From assembly GCA_902779055.1 (NCBI GenBank), contig CACZAD010000007.1:1-64000 (forward strand): a DNA stretch of 64,000 nucleotides, read 5' to 3'. The notes beneath the pieces were generated by a model that was given only the letters and a program-made list of their open reading frames with translations, was not told the origin of the DNA and made no database searches. Positions 51,746 to 59,885 of the stretch are shown here, one piece after another. This stretch comes from Fibrobacter succinogenes (GTDB lineage: Bacteria; Fibrobacterota; Fibrobacteria; Fibrobacterales; Fibrobacteraceae). A program made the translations under genes and the position numbers. Every line of letters begins with the position of its first letter. The stretch's first letter is position 1.

Positions 51746-54019
51746 ATGAAAAAACTTACCCTTATACTTGCACTTGCGCAGGCGGCGGTCTTTGCACAGA
51801 CCGGCCTCCTGGGGGGTAAAACCGGCCTCCACCAGCAAGATGCGAATACGCTTGGATTTTTTCACTTCCGTTTAGGGACGGGCGGTACAATTGCGACCGA
51901 TAACTGGGGCTACACCCGTGGCGCCTTGTTTACGGACCGACATGGTCGTACCCAGGAACTCGATGTGTGGGACGCCCGTATGGAAAAGGGCCGCATTGAC
52001 GGCGCTTTGGCCGGTAACTTTAACTTTGCGTTTGGCCTCCGTGATGACTTGGATATCGGCGTGAGCCTCCCGATTTACTACGACCACGCAAAGGATTACT
52101 CTGGCGAAGCTATCCGCGCTCACATGGGCAAGGGTGGCCTCGGTGACTTGCAGTTCTATGCAAAATACCGCACGCCGCATTTGTTTGGCCCGGATTACAT
52201 GACAACTGCCGCCGTTGTGGATTTGACGGTCCCGACTGGCTGGAGGGGCGTGGGTATCCGCCCGCGTCACGCCTGGTTCCTCGATAACGAGGGCGGCCCG
52301 ACGTATGCCTACACGGCGAACAGCGTAATGCTCGGCCTCACGGGCATTGTCTCTGTCGATTACTCCAAGAAGGGAGTACCTCTTACTTGGAATTCTTCTC
52401 TTGGCCTGATGCTCGGTTTTGGCGATGCTTCGAATACGCTCGTGTATAGCACTGGCGTGAACTGGCTCGTGAACGATTATATCCAGCCGTTCCTCGAATT
52501 CAGTGGCGAAATGCGCTTTGGAAACGATGCGTATCCGTTCAGCCCGATTACCGACCCGATGGTACTCACGCCGGGTATCAATGTGAAGATTCCGTTCTTC
52601 AACATTGACTTTGCAGCAGGTCTCGATATCGGTATCGGAAACCTTGTGGATGGCTATGATCGCAAAGACGCGATGGACAACTGCAAGGATTTCCAGATCA
52701 AGTACAAGGGCGAAACGGGTTACAGAGCTAGCTACTGCTATGTTGCCCAGCCGCTTATTGCCGGTATCGCAAAGCTCACGTGGACGTTTGGCTTTGACGG
52801 CGACGACGATAACGATGGCGTAAAGAACCGCAAGGACAAGTGTCCGGAAACGTTCCCGCCGATAGTCGTGGACGAAGACGGCTGCGGCATCGATACGGAC
52901 GAAGACAAGGTCTTTGACGGTCTTGACAAGTGCCCGGATACGCCGAAGGGCGTGCCTGTGGATAGCGTCGGCTGCCCGTTCGATACGGACGAAGATGGCG
53001 TCTATGACTACAAGGATATGTGCCCGGATACTCCGAAGGGCGTGCCTGTGGATAGCGTCGGTTGCCCGTTTGATACGGACGAAGACGGTGTGCTGGATTA
53101 TAAGGATCAGTGCCCGAATACGCCGAAGGGTGTCAAGGTTGATTCTGTTGGCTGCCCGCTCGACAGCGACAAGGACGGAGTCTTTGATGGGCCGGACAAG
53201 TGCCCGGATACGCCGGAAGGTGTCGCCGTGGATGCTGATGGCTGCCCGCTCGATACCGACAAGGACGGCGTGCCGGATTACCGTGACAAGTGCCCGAATA
53301 CGCTCCCGGGAATTCAGGTGAACAAGCGTGGCTGCCCGCTGCGCCGCAAGGAAGACCTGGACTACCTCAAGAAAGGCATCCAGTTTGAATTCGACTCGGC
53401 AAAGCTTTTGAAGTCCAGTTACCCGACTTTGGATGACATCATCGCGCTTTTGGAAAAGATTCCGGAAGTGAAGCTTGAAGTCCAGGGCCATACGGATATC
53501 GTGGGTACCGAAGACTACAACCAGAAGCTTTCTGAAGACCGTGCTCACTCTGTGACAGACTACATGGAATCGAAGGGAATCGCCGCCGACCGCTTGCGCG
53601 CTATTGGCTTTGGTACTCGCGTGCCTGTTGCTGATAACGTAACGGACGAAGGCCGTGCCAAGAACCGCCGCGTGGAACTCATCCCGTTCGGCTATTACAC
53701 CGAAGGCGATGGCACTGTGGCCGCACCGTCTGACTCTCTGCTGAACGACAGCACGGCTGTGCCGCCTCCGACAAAGTCCGAGGTGAAGCCGGAATCCAAG
53801 CCCGAAGTGAAGGTGAAGCTCAAGGCCAATGCCGAAAAGAAGGTGAGGTCCGCTTCTAAGGCTGGACTTCGCAAGCTGAAAGCGAAAGTCGCTAAGGTCG
53901 CTGAGCCTGCCGAAGCGCCGAAGCCTGCCGATGGTTCGACTGAATCGACAAGCTCATCAACCGCGAAGGTCGCAGAGCCCGCCGAAGCGCCCGCGCCCGC
54001 TGAAAAGCCCGCGCCGTAG
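51746..54019 (+). CDS. OmpA-family outer-membrane protein with thrombospondin-3 repeats
   Basis: 757 residues. A signal peptide ends VFA-QTG. Residues about 20-345 form a beta-barrel (strand-rich, ending LTWTFGFDGDDD). Then come five exact 30-residue Ca-binding TSP3 repeats (bases 52892-53341, DTDEDGVxDxxDxCPDTPxGV), an OmpA-like peptidoglycan-binding domain (FEFDSAKL..VEGHTD-like VQGHTDIVGTEDYNQKLSEDRA, GFGTRVP, RRVEL) and an Ala/Glu/Pro-rich tail. Such proteins tie the outer membrane to the wall; in Fibrobacter OmpA-like proteins are linked to cellulose adhesion. It follows the collagen-like lipoprotein gene by 18 bases. Confidence 0.9.
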   Translation: MKKLTLILALAQAAVFAQTGLLGGKTGLHQQDANTLGFFHFRLGTGGTIATDNWGYTRGALFTDRHGRTQELDVWDARMEKGRIDGALAGNFNFAFGLRDDLDIGVSLPIYYDHAKDYSGEAIRAHMGKGGLGDLQFYAKYRTPHLFGPDYMTTAAVVDLTVPTGWRGVGIRPRHAWFLDNEGGPTYAYTANSVMLGLTGIVSVDYSKKGVPLTWNSSLGLMLGFGDASNTLVYSTGVNWLVNDYIQPFLEFSGEMRFGNDAYPFSPITDPMVLTPGINVKIPFFNIDFAAGLDIGIGNLVDGYDRKDAMDNCKDFQIKYKGETGYRASYCYVAQPLIAGIAKLTWTFGFDGDDDNDGVKNRKDKCPETFPPIVVDEDGCGIDTDEDKVFDGLDKCPDTPKGVPVDSVGCPFDTDEDGVYDYKDMCPDTPKGVPVDSVGCPFDTDEDGVLDYKDQCPNTPKGVKVDSVGCPLDSDKDGVFDGPDKCPDTPEGVAVDADGCPLDTDKDGVPDYRDKCPNTLPGIQVNKRGCPLRRKEDLDYLKKGIQFEFDSAKLLKSSYPTLDDIIALLEKIPEVKLEVQGHTDIVGTEDYNQKLSEDRAHSVTDYMESKGIAADRLRAIGFGTRVPVADNVTDEGRAKNRRVELIPFGYYTEGDGTVAAPSDSLLNDSTAVPPPTKSEVKPESKPEVKVKLKANAEKKVRSASKAGLRKLKAKVAKVAEPAEAPKPADGSTESTSSSTAKVAEPAEAPAPAEKPAP
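52892..53341 (+). repeat. Five 90-nt TSP3 coding repeats
   Basis: Units start at 52892, 52982, 53072, 53162 and 53252. Each encodes an Asp-rich calcium-binding loop plus a CP..C pair. A degenerate sixth precedes them. Confidence 0.9.
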
Positions 54020-54025
54020 GTTGAT

Positions 54026-54080
54026 TGTCATGCCCGGCGATTGTCATCCCGGACCCCGTTCCGGGAGGGCATCACCCTCT
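54026..54080. repeat. REP-like palindromes
   Basis: TGTCATGCCCGGCGAT followed by TGTCATCCCGGACCCC and GTTCCGGGAGGGCATCACC: nested units between convergent genes. Confidence 0.65.
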
Positions 54081-54091
54081 TGAAAATGTGA

Positions 54092-54122
54092 AAAGACCTG
54101 GCCGTGAGCCAGGTCTTTTTCG
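54092..54122. terminator. Terminator between OmpA gene and metF
   Basis: AAAGACCTGGC-CGTGA-GCCAGGTCTTT followed by TT; a strong stem serving the convergent genes. Confidence 0.85.
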
Positions 54123-54162
54123 TTACTTTTGCCGAGTCCGCGGAAGCGGGCTTCTCTCTTAA

Positions 54163-55053
54163 TTACCCTGCGAAGTTCTTGCCGAGAATGGCAGAGACGT
54201 TCTTGAGGATTCCTTCGGCGACGTCCGGCTTGTTCATGGAATAAACGTGGACGTTCGTGATGCCGTTGGCATAGAGGTCGATGATCTGGTCGGTGGCGTA
54301 GATGATGCCAGCCTGCTTCATGGCGTCCGGATCGCTACCGAACTTGTCCACGAGCGACTTGAAACGCTGCGGCATGAACGAACCCGAAAGCTTAATGGCG
54401 CGTTCGACCTGGTTTGCGTTCGTGATGGGCATAATGCCTGGGAGCACAGGGCAGTTCACGCCTGCATCGCGGAGCTTGTAAAGGAAGCTGAAGAAAAGGT
54501 TGTTGTCGAAGACCATCTGCGTTGTGAGGAAGTCGGCGCCTGCATCGACCTTTTCCTTGAGGTGCTTGATATCTTCGGCTTGGTTTGGACTTTCCGGGTG
54601 TTTTTCCGGGTAGCAGGCGGCACCAATGCAAAAATCAGCGTCAGCGGCCTTGAGTTCGCGGATAAGCTCGACGGCGTGGTGGTAGTCGCAGTCGCCACGG
54701 CCATTTGCAATGAGTTCCGGCGTGAGGTCGCCACGGAGGGCCATCACGTTCTTGATGCCGGCGGCCTTCATGTCTTCGATGCGCTGGTGGATGGTTTCCT
54801 TGGTGCTCGAAATGCAGGTGAGGTGGGCGAGCATCGGAATGTTGAAATTGTACTTGAGATTCTTCGCAATTTCGAGCGTGTACTGGCTCACGCCGCCGCC
54901 TGCGCCGTATGTGACGCTCATGAATGCGGGGTTAAGCTTTGCAATTGCTTCGGTAGCTGCTTTAACGTTTTCAAAACTCGTTTCTTTCTTCGGCGGGAAC
55001 ACCTCGAAGGAGAGGCTCATCTTGTCTTGCTTCAGGATGTCGATAATCTTCAT
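54163..55053 (-). CDS. metF: 5,10-Methylenetetrahydrofolate reductase
   Basis: 296 residues from the ATG at 55053, seven bases after GGAG (an ATG five codons earlier is less favoured). It makes 5-methyl-THF for methionine synthesis using FAD. LSFEVFPPKKE is the start motif, SVTYGAGGG is the FAD and substrate loop, and MALRGD, ITNANQVERAI and AACYPEKHPE follow. No other methionine gene is adjacent. It converges with the OmpA gene across a terminator. Confidence 0.95.
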   Translation of the reverse strand: MKIIDILKQDKMSLSFEVFPPKKETSFENVKAATEAIAKLNPAFMSVTYGAGGGVSQYTLEIAKNLKYNFNIPMLAHLTCISSTKETIHQRIEDMKAAGIKNVMALRGDLTPELIANGRGDCDYHHAVELIRELKAADADFCIGAACYPEKHPESPNQAEDIKHLKEKVDAGADFLTTQMVFDNNLFFSFLYKLRDAGVNCPVLPGIMPITNANQVERAIKLSGSFMPQRFKSLVDKFGSDPDAMKQAGIIYATDQIIDLYANGITNVHVYSMNKPDVAEGILKNVSAILGKNFAG

Positions 55054-55283
55054 TGTATCTCCGTGCAACAGTCGGCATTGGGCTTTGGATCCTTAGTGCA
55101 ATGTCGAATGTTACGCTTTTGGTTTATGCAAATATTTGGATTTATGCATAAATGTAGATAAAATTCCCGACAATGGCAATGGGGAATGCGTAATTTTTTA
55201 GAGAGGTGGTTTTTCGTTGGGGCGAAAATTGACGAAAAATCAAATAATTTGCTATATTATGAGCCACCTTTGAATAAGGTCAC

Positions 55284-55357
55284 GCCGTCGTAGCTCAGTT
55301 GGATAGAGCAGTTGCCTTCTAAGCAACGGGTCGTGGGTTCGACTCCCGCCGACGGTA
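55284..55357 (+). tRNA. tRNA-Arg (anticodon TCT)
   Basis: A 74-nt cloverleaf: acceptor GCCGTCG with CGACGGT (first pair G-T), D-arm GCTC..GAGC, anticodon arm GTTGC-CTTCTAA-GCAAC (anticodon TCT, codon AGA) and T-arm GTGGG-TTCGACT-CCCGC. CCA is not encoded. Fragments of its 3' end recur downstream. Confidence 0.9.
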
Positions 55358-55359
55358 TA

Positions 55360-55395
55360 AAAGGTTCGTGCGCCATTGGCGCGCGAACCTTTTAT
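55360..55395 (+). terminator. tRNA-Arg terminator
   Basis: AAAAGGTTCG..CGAACCTTTT with GCGCCATTGGCGCG in the loop region; follows the tRNA immediately. Confidence 0.75.
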
Positions 55396-55424
55396 ATTTT
55401 TCAACGGAACCCACGACGAGGATA

Positions 55425-55687
55425 TGTGGGTTCGATTATTGCGCAGGGCGAGTGTCGCGGGCAAGCTTGCTTGCCCATGACCGAGCCCCAGCAAGAACTA
55501 CTCGGGCAAAGGCCGAGTAGCCTCCCGCCGACAAAACAGTGCTTTGTGCCTCCCGCCGACGGTCCATAAAAAGGCGACCCCGTCCCCATACGCGGATCAT
55601 GACCACATAAGAACTAAAGTTCTAAGTGGTCAAAGAGCACAGAGGCCGGGGTGACAAAAGCAATATGGCATTTTGCTTCCCGCCGAC
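55425..55687. repeat. Cluster of tRNA-Arg 3'-end fragments and small hairpins
   Basis: The tRNA 3' end (CTCCCGCCGACGGTA) recurs in part at 55522-55532, 55550-55563 and 55677-55687, and its T-arm (GTGGGTTCGA) at 55427-55436, with an inverted copy (GAACCCACG) at 55406-55414. Between lie hairpins GGGCAAGC-TT-GCTTGCCC and CTACTCGG..CCGAGTAG. No reading frame is credible. It may be a graveyard of integration or of a duplicated tRNA. Confidence 0.6.
55571..55656. repeat. REP-like element split by a palindrome insert
   Basis: Minus strand: TGTCACCCCGGCC ... CGGGGTCGCC, halves at 55643-55656 and 55573-55582, with about 60 nt between containing TGACCACTTAGAAC..GTTCTTATGTGGTCA. Confidence 0.55.
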
Positions 55688-55692
55688 AATAT

Positions 55693-55720
55693 AAAAAAGA
55701 CCCCAACAGAGGTCGGGGCT
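55693..55720 (-). terminator. Probable terminator of the thioredoxin-like gene
   Basis: On the minus strand, AGCCCCGACCTCTGTTGGGG is followed by TCTTTTTT. The stem is imperfect (CCCC with GGGG at its core), and a long repeat copy lies between it and the gene. Confidence 0.5.
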
Positions 55721-55731
55721 GTCTAAAAATG

Positions 55732-55840
55732 GGGATTCCCGCTCAAGGCGGGAATGACAAGCAAGGGTATCAAGCGAGAGGTCGCTTGTGAACTCGCATT
55801 TGATACCCGCAGCAGTCAAGCCCCGTTAGGGGAATGACAA
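55732..55840. repeat. Inverted copy of the long intergenic repeat
   Basis: Reverse-complement copy of 11968-12077 with only a few base differences, including the GGGTATCAA..TTGATACCC hairpin. It abuts the thioredoxin-like gene's stop. Confidence 0.85.
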
Positions 55841-56383
55841 TTACTTCTTCAAAATCTTGTTCAGCGTGGCGCGGAGGTGGTTCATATTCGCTTCGTTGAG
55901 CGTTTCGTAGCGGTAGAACGTGCCGTCCTTCTGCACCAGGTAAACGACCGGAATGTAGCCCGTGCCGTAAGCCGGCCCGAACTTGCTTTCGGTATCCTGG
56001 AACACCGGAATAACCGCATGGTACTGGTCGATGAACAGACGGATGTCGTTCTTCTTGATGCCTCCGTTCAGGCCGATGGCGATACCCGTGAGTCCCTTGG
56101 ATTCATATTCCTTGATGAGATTCTGGATCTCGGGGAAGTGCTTTTGGCAGTGCGGGCACTTCGGGCTAAAGTAGTAAATCAGGAGCGGGCGGTTGCTAAA
56201 GTGGCTGAACAAAATGCCCGGGTCGCTAATGCCCGAAAGCGGCTTGGAAAAGTCCATTTTCATGGGCTGATGCGTTGCAGAATCCTGCATCAATTTAACA
56301 TCGGCGACTTGAGGTTCCGGTGCGAGCTGGGCAAATCCCATCGCTGTTGCAAAGACAATCAAACTGAAAATGCGGGTCAACAT
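55841..56383 (-). CDS. Secreted thioredoxin-fold (TlpA/AhpC-like) protein
   Basis: 180 residues. A signal peptide ends GFA-QLAP. The thioredoxin fold is seen in PLLIYYFSPKCPHCQKHF, whose CPHC active site is DsbA-like, with a GTGYIPVVYLV cis-proline region later. It is likely a periplasmic thiol-disulfide protein. AGGAG precedes the ATG. No partner (CcdA, DsbD) is near. Confidence 0.88.
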   Translation of the reverse strand: MLTRIFSLIVFATAMGFAQLAPEPQVADVKLMQDSATHQPMKMDFSKPLSGISDPGILFSHFSNRPLLIYYFSPKCPHCQKHFPEIQNLIKEYESKGLTGIAIGLNGGIKKNDIRLFIDQYHAVIPVFQDTESKFGPAYGTGYIPVVYLVQKDGTFYRYETLNEANMNHLRATLNKILKK

Positions 56384-56529
56384 TCTTGATACTCCTAGTC
56401 TTTTCCGTTAGTCCGTAAGACTCATTATAAATATGTTGTAAAATACCAAAAAATAAAAGATTGGATTGTGATTTTTATCAAAAAAAGGAAAAATTTAACG
56501 TAAAAATGCGCTTTTTCGAAGGCGGTGGG

Positions 56530-57612
56530 CTATTCCTCCAAAAGCCGCTTGAAGTTGCGGGGTGAAAATGCCCAATTTCCCATAAATTCGGTCTCGAGAA
56601 TTTCCATGATTTCTTCGGAATACTCGGTTTGCTTGCTCAGTAATTTGATGGCGTTGATCTTGCTTCCTTCGAGCTTTTGCACCATGATCCAAAAGTACAC
56701 GGCGAATTCGACTTTGGTAAGGCTGTTCCCGTCAAATAGGCTCTTTTCGTAGTAACGGAACAGCAGGTAGGCGATGATCTTTTCTCCGTCACGGTCCGTA
56801 AATATGGAATCGCTGGCCGTGTCGACACTTGCCGTTTCGGAAGAAATCGAACCGCGGGCGCTTGTCTGTAATTTTGCCGGAGTCCAGCTTTTTTGCAATA
56901 GGACCTGGTAAGCCTTGTCCCAAGCGGGGCCGTAGCTTTCTCCCTTTCCGAGGACGTTTATCCAGGCGTTGTGTATTTTATTTGTTTGATCTTCGTTGCT
57001 CTTTGCGGAATGGCTCTGGCTGTCCGTTTCTTCAAATTCAAAACCGCTCGTTTCTACGGCGTAATCAATGATTTCGGCTAGACGTTTTTTGAGCGGTCGC
57101 GTGTGGTCTGCAAGAATTTTAAAAAGGTGGGCGCGCTCTTCGAAAATGGCGTCCCGTGCTTCGCGGGCGTCGTCCGGGATATCGTCAGGTTCGTCGTCGA
57201 TTTCACGTTCGGTGAATGCGATGGGAGACTCTTCGTTGCCGCTTGCGTCTAGCAGGAGCCTCACGCCTTCTTCGCAGCATAGCCCGATACCCTTTTCCAT
57301 AATGTCGCCGTACACTTCGACGAATCGTGGGTGTTCACGGCAGATGTCGCAGAGGCTGTCTTCGCCGAGGTGGCAGATCATGTCGCACAGTCCGTCGTTC
57401 CTTAAAAATGGGCAGCGGTCGCCTTCGCGCAGCTTGAAATGGCCGTCCTCGATGTTGCGGCGGAGAGTGTCCCCGAATTCGCCTGGGATGCGGGAGTACC
57501 GCTTGGCGCTTTCGTCGTCAATGTCGATTTCCCAGCCGATGCAACAGGTGTCGGTGCATTTGCCAGCGATGCAATGGAATGAATCGTAAAAGTCGGGAAC
57601 GCGGAGAATCAT
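56530..57612 (-). CDS. FliB-like (CxxCxxCC family) protein
   Basis: 360 residues from ATG 57612, where the family's start (MILRVPDFYDSFHCIAGKC) begins; the longer open frame upstream is not homologous. Cysteine motif C-x4-C-x3-CC (CIAGKCTDTCCIGW) followed by CPFL, CDMICHLGED, CDICREHPRFVEVYG and LCCEEGVRLLL fits the FliB/YkgJ zinc- or iron-binding family. FliB methylates flagellin lysines in Salmonella, but Fibrobacter is not known to be flagellated, so the target is probably another protein. Monocistronic. Confidence 0.85.
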   Translation of the reverse strand: MILRVPDFYDSFHCIAGKCTDTCCIGWEIDIDDESAKRYSRIPGEFGDTLRRNIEDGHFKLREGDRCPFLRNDGLCDMICHLGEDSLCDICREHPRFVEVYGDIMEKGIGLCCEEGVRLLLDASGNEESPIAFTEREIDDEPDDIPDDAREARDAIFEERAHLFKILADHTRPLKKRLAEIIDYAVETSGFEFEETDSQSHSAKSNEDQTNKIHNAWINVLGKGESYGPAWDKAYQVLLQKSWTPAKLQTSARGSISSETASVDTASDSIFTDRDGEKIIAYLLFRYYEKSLFDGNSLTKVEFAVYFWIMVQKLEGSKINAIKLLSKQTEYSEEIMEILETEFMGNWAFSPRNFKRLLEE

Positions 57613-57778
57613 GCCTACAAAGATAGTTTTTGGATAATTGGGGTGGTATGAACAGGCTTTTAATGGACGGATTGTCCATAAAAAACTTTTTTTTGATGAA
57701 AAATAAAATTTGATGAATGTAGTTTTACAAATTGAAGGTATTTTACATCTATAAGGTATTAAAAAGGATGTATGGATT

Positions 57779-59602
57779 ATGAATAGACTGACTCTCTCTA
57801 CGATTGCACTCGCAGGGTTTTTCTCTGTAGCTTTTGCAGCCCTTGCTGACGGTGGCGCCAAGTTCGTCGGAAACATCACGACGGGTGGCCAAATCCGTAG
57901 CGACTTTGCTCAATATTGGAACCAGATTACACCCGAAAACGGCTGTAAGTGGGGCTCCATCCATTCCCTTTCTAATGGCAACAGCGGTACAAGCAAGTTC
58001 GCCTGGGACAACTTTGACAAGTGCGAAAGCGCCTACAAGTGGGCCAAGGAAAAACCGGGCGAACGCCACTTCAAGTTCCACGCCCTCGTTTGGGGTTCCC
58101 AGTACCCGAACTTCCTTTGCAAAAAGAAAAATCCGGGCATTACCGTAGAACTCACCAAGAAATATATCACGGAATGGTTTGATGCCGTTGCCGCGAAGTT
58201 CCCGGACCTCGAATACATTGACGTGGTGAACGAAGCTATTTGGGCGGGTAACAACTACCACTCTGGTTACGGCAAGCCTGCTGCAGGTGCCGAAGGCCAC
58301 AGCACCGACGATACCGAATGCGGCGGCTCCTACATTATCGAAGCCCTCGGTGGTGACCGCGTTGTAAATGGCAAGCACCAGTACGACTTTATCACGAATG
58401 CCTTCAAAATGGCCCGCGAACGTTGGCCGAAGGCTGTACTTATCTATAACGACTACAACACGCTCTCCTGGCAAATCAACGAAGGTATCGAACTTATCCA
58501 GACCATCGTCAAGAATGGCGCTCCGGTCGATGCCTACGGTCAGCAGGCTCACGACTGTAAGGGCATGAGCAAGTCCGATTTCGAAAGCAAGATGACCCGT
58601 ATCCATAACGAGACGGGCCTCCCGCTCCTCGTTTCGGAATACGATATCGGCGAAGCGGACGATACCAAGCAGAAAAACGATTACGCAAACCAGATTCCGT
58701 TCATGTGGGAAACGCCGTGGGTTGCTGGCATCACCATCTGGGGCTACATCAACGGCTCTACCTGGGTCCAGAACACGGGTCTTATCGAAAAGGATGGTCG
58801 CAAGCGCGCTTCCATGAACTGGCTCGAAGACTACTTCGCCAAGAACTTGAGCAAGGGTAAGAACGACGTGACATTCACTCCGGTCGAACCGGAACCGCAA
58901 ACTCCGTTCAAGGGCACCGCTCGCGCCATCCCGGGCAAGGTTGAAGCCGAAGATTTTGACGTTCCGGGCAAGGGCGTTAACGAAGACGGCACGACCAACG
59001 CTTCTTACAGCGACGATTCCGAAAATCACGGCGATTCCGACTACCGCAAGGATGACGCTGCTGCTGTTGACCTTTACGCAAAGGCTACTGGCGTTATCGT
59101 TGGATATAACCAAACGGGCGACTGGCTGGAATACACCGTGGATATTGCAGATGCAGGCGACTATGTCATGACGGCATCCGTGGCAACGGAAAGCGAAAGC
59201 GCATCCTTCAAGCTTTCCATCGACGGCAAGTCCATCGCTGAAATTCCGGTAACGGGCACTAGCTGGGATGACTTCAAGGACGTCACGGCTGACGTGACGC
59301 TCCCGGCAGGCAAACACGTGTTGCGCATGGACGTGACTGCTGAATACTTCGACGTCGACTACTTTGACTTTGCCAAGAAGGGCCAGGTGTCCATTCGTGA
59401 AAAGGTTCGTCTCGACAACAATACGCTCCAGGATTACTACGTGATTGATGCACAGGGTGTGCGTATGGGCGTGCTTTCGGCCTACGGCTTTGACGCTGCC
59501 GCCAGCATGCTCAAGTCCTCGAGCGCAGTAAAGGCTTCCGGCATCTACTTCTTGCGCAACCGTACGACGGGCAAGATGCAGAGCGTCCGCGTGACGAGAT
59601 AG
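57779..59602 (+). CDS. GH10 endo-1,4-beta-xylanase with CBM6-like module
   Basis: 607 residues. A signal peptide ends AFA-ALAD. The GH10 domain (about 25-365) has the acid/base Glu152 in DVVNEAIW and nucleophile Glu287 in LLVSEYDI (usual form TELD). HALVWGSQ and WGYINGSTW are substrate-cleft motifs. A linker is followed by a CBM6-like module (about 385-540: KVEAEDFDVPG, YNQTGDWLEYTVDI) that should bind xylan. The last 65 residues (IREKVRLDNNTLQDYY..IYFLRNRTTGK..VRVTR) resemble a C-terminal secretion/sorting domain of the type IX class. It would attack plant-cell-wall xylan outside the cell. Confidence 0.95.
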   Translation: MNRLTLSTIALAGFFSVAFAALADGGAKFVGNITTGGQIRSDFAQYWNQITPENGCKWGSIHSLSNGNSGTSKFAWDNFDKCESAYKWAKEKPGERHFKFHALVWGSQYPNFLCKKKNPGITVELTKKYITEWFDAVAAKFPDLEYIDVVNEAIWAGNNYHSGYGKPAAGAEGHSTDDTECGGSYIIEALGGDRVVNGKHQYDFITNAFKMARERWPKAVLIYNDYNTLSWQINEGIELIQTIVKNGAPVDAYGQQAHDCKGMSKSDFESKMTRIHNETGLPLLVSEYDIGEADDTKQKNDYANQIPFMWETPWVAGITIWGYINGSTWVQNTGLIEKDGRKRASMNWLEDYFAKNLSKGKNDVTFTPVEPEPQTPFKGTARAIPGKVEAEDFDVPGKGVNEDGTTNASYSDDSENHGDSDYRKDDAAAVDLYAKATGVIVGYNQTGDWLEYTVDIADAGDYVMTASVATESESASFKLSIDGKSIAEIPVTGTSWDDFKDVTADVTLPAGKHVLRMDVTAEYFDVDYFDFAKKGQVSIREKVRLDNNTLQDYYVIDAQGVRMGVLSAYGFDAAASMLKSSSAVKASGIYFLRNRTTGKMQSVRVTR

Positions 59603-59637
59603 CAAAAGTCGATTCCTAGAACATATTCAAATAACGG

Positions 59638-59668
59638 ATCCCGAAGCTTATGCTTCGGGATTTTTTTT
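59638..59668 (+). terminator. Intrinsic terminator of the xylanase gene
   Basis: ATCCCGAAGC-TTAT-GCTTCGGGAT followed by eight T. Perfect ten-pair stem. Confidence 0.9.
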
Positions 59669-59817
59669 GCGCTGGATTCACTTGTGGAAAAACTTGGGAA
59701 AATCAACCACTGCGTTTTTTATTGAAAATTTGCTCAAATGAGCATTTGAAATGGCCGATTTGGGGACGATGTGATAAAAAAAGTATGTATTTTTTAAGTT
59801 TTTTACCCCTTCCTGCG

Positions 59818-59846
59818 TTGCCAGTGTGGTTGAAAGTGGGTATATT
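59818..59846 (+). promoter_or_regulatory. Promoter of the mraZ operon with GTGG repeats
   Basis: TTGCCA (59818-59823), 17-base spacer, TATATT (59841-59846). GTGG occurs at 59826 and 59836, one helical turn apart, in the spacer. MraZ proteins bind spaced GTGG/TGGG repeats before their own gene, so autorepression is likely. Confidence 0.55.
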
Positions 59847-59885
59847 TACCATGTGTGATAAGTGTTGTGGTAAAATGTGTCAAAT

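Noticed and set aside
57613-57879. Longer N-terminus for the FliB-like protein
   Set aside because: The upstream part crosses the xylanase promoter region and shows no similarity to the family; the family start coincides with ATG 57612.
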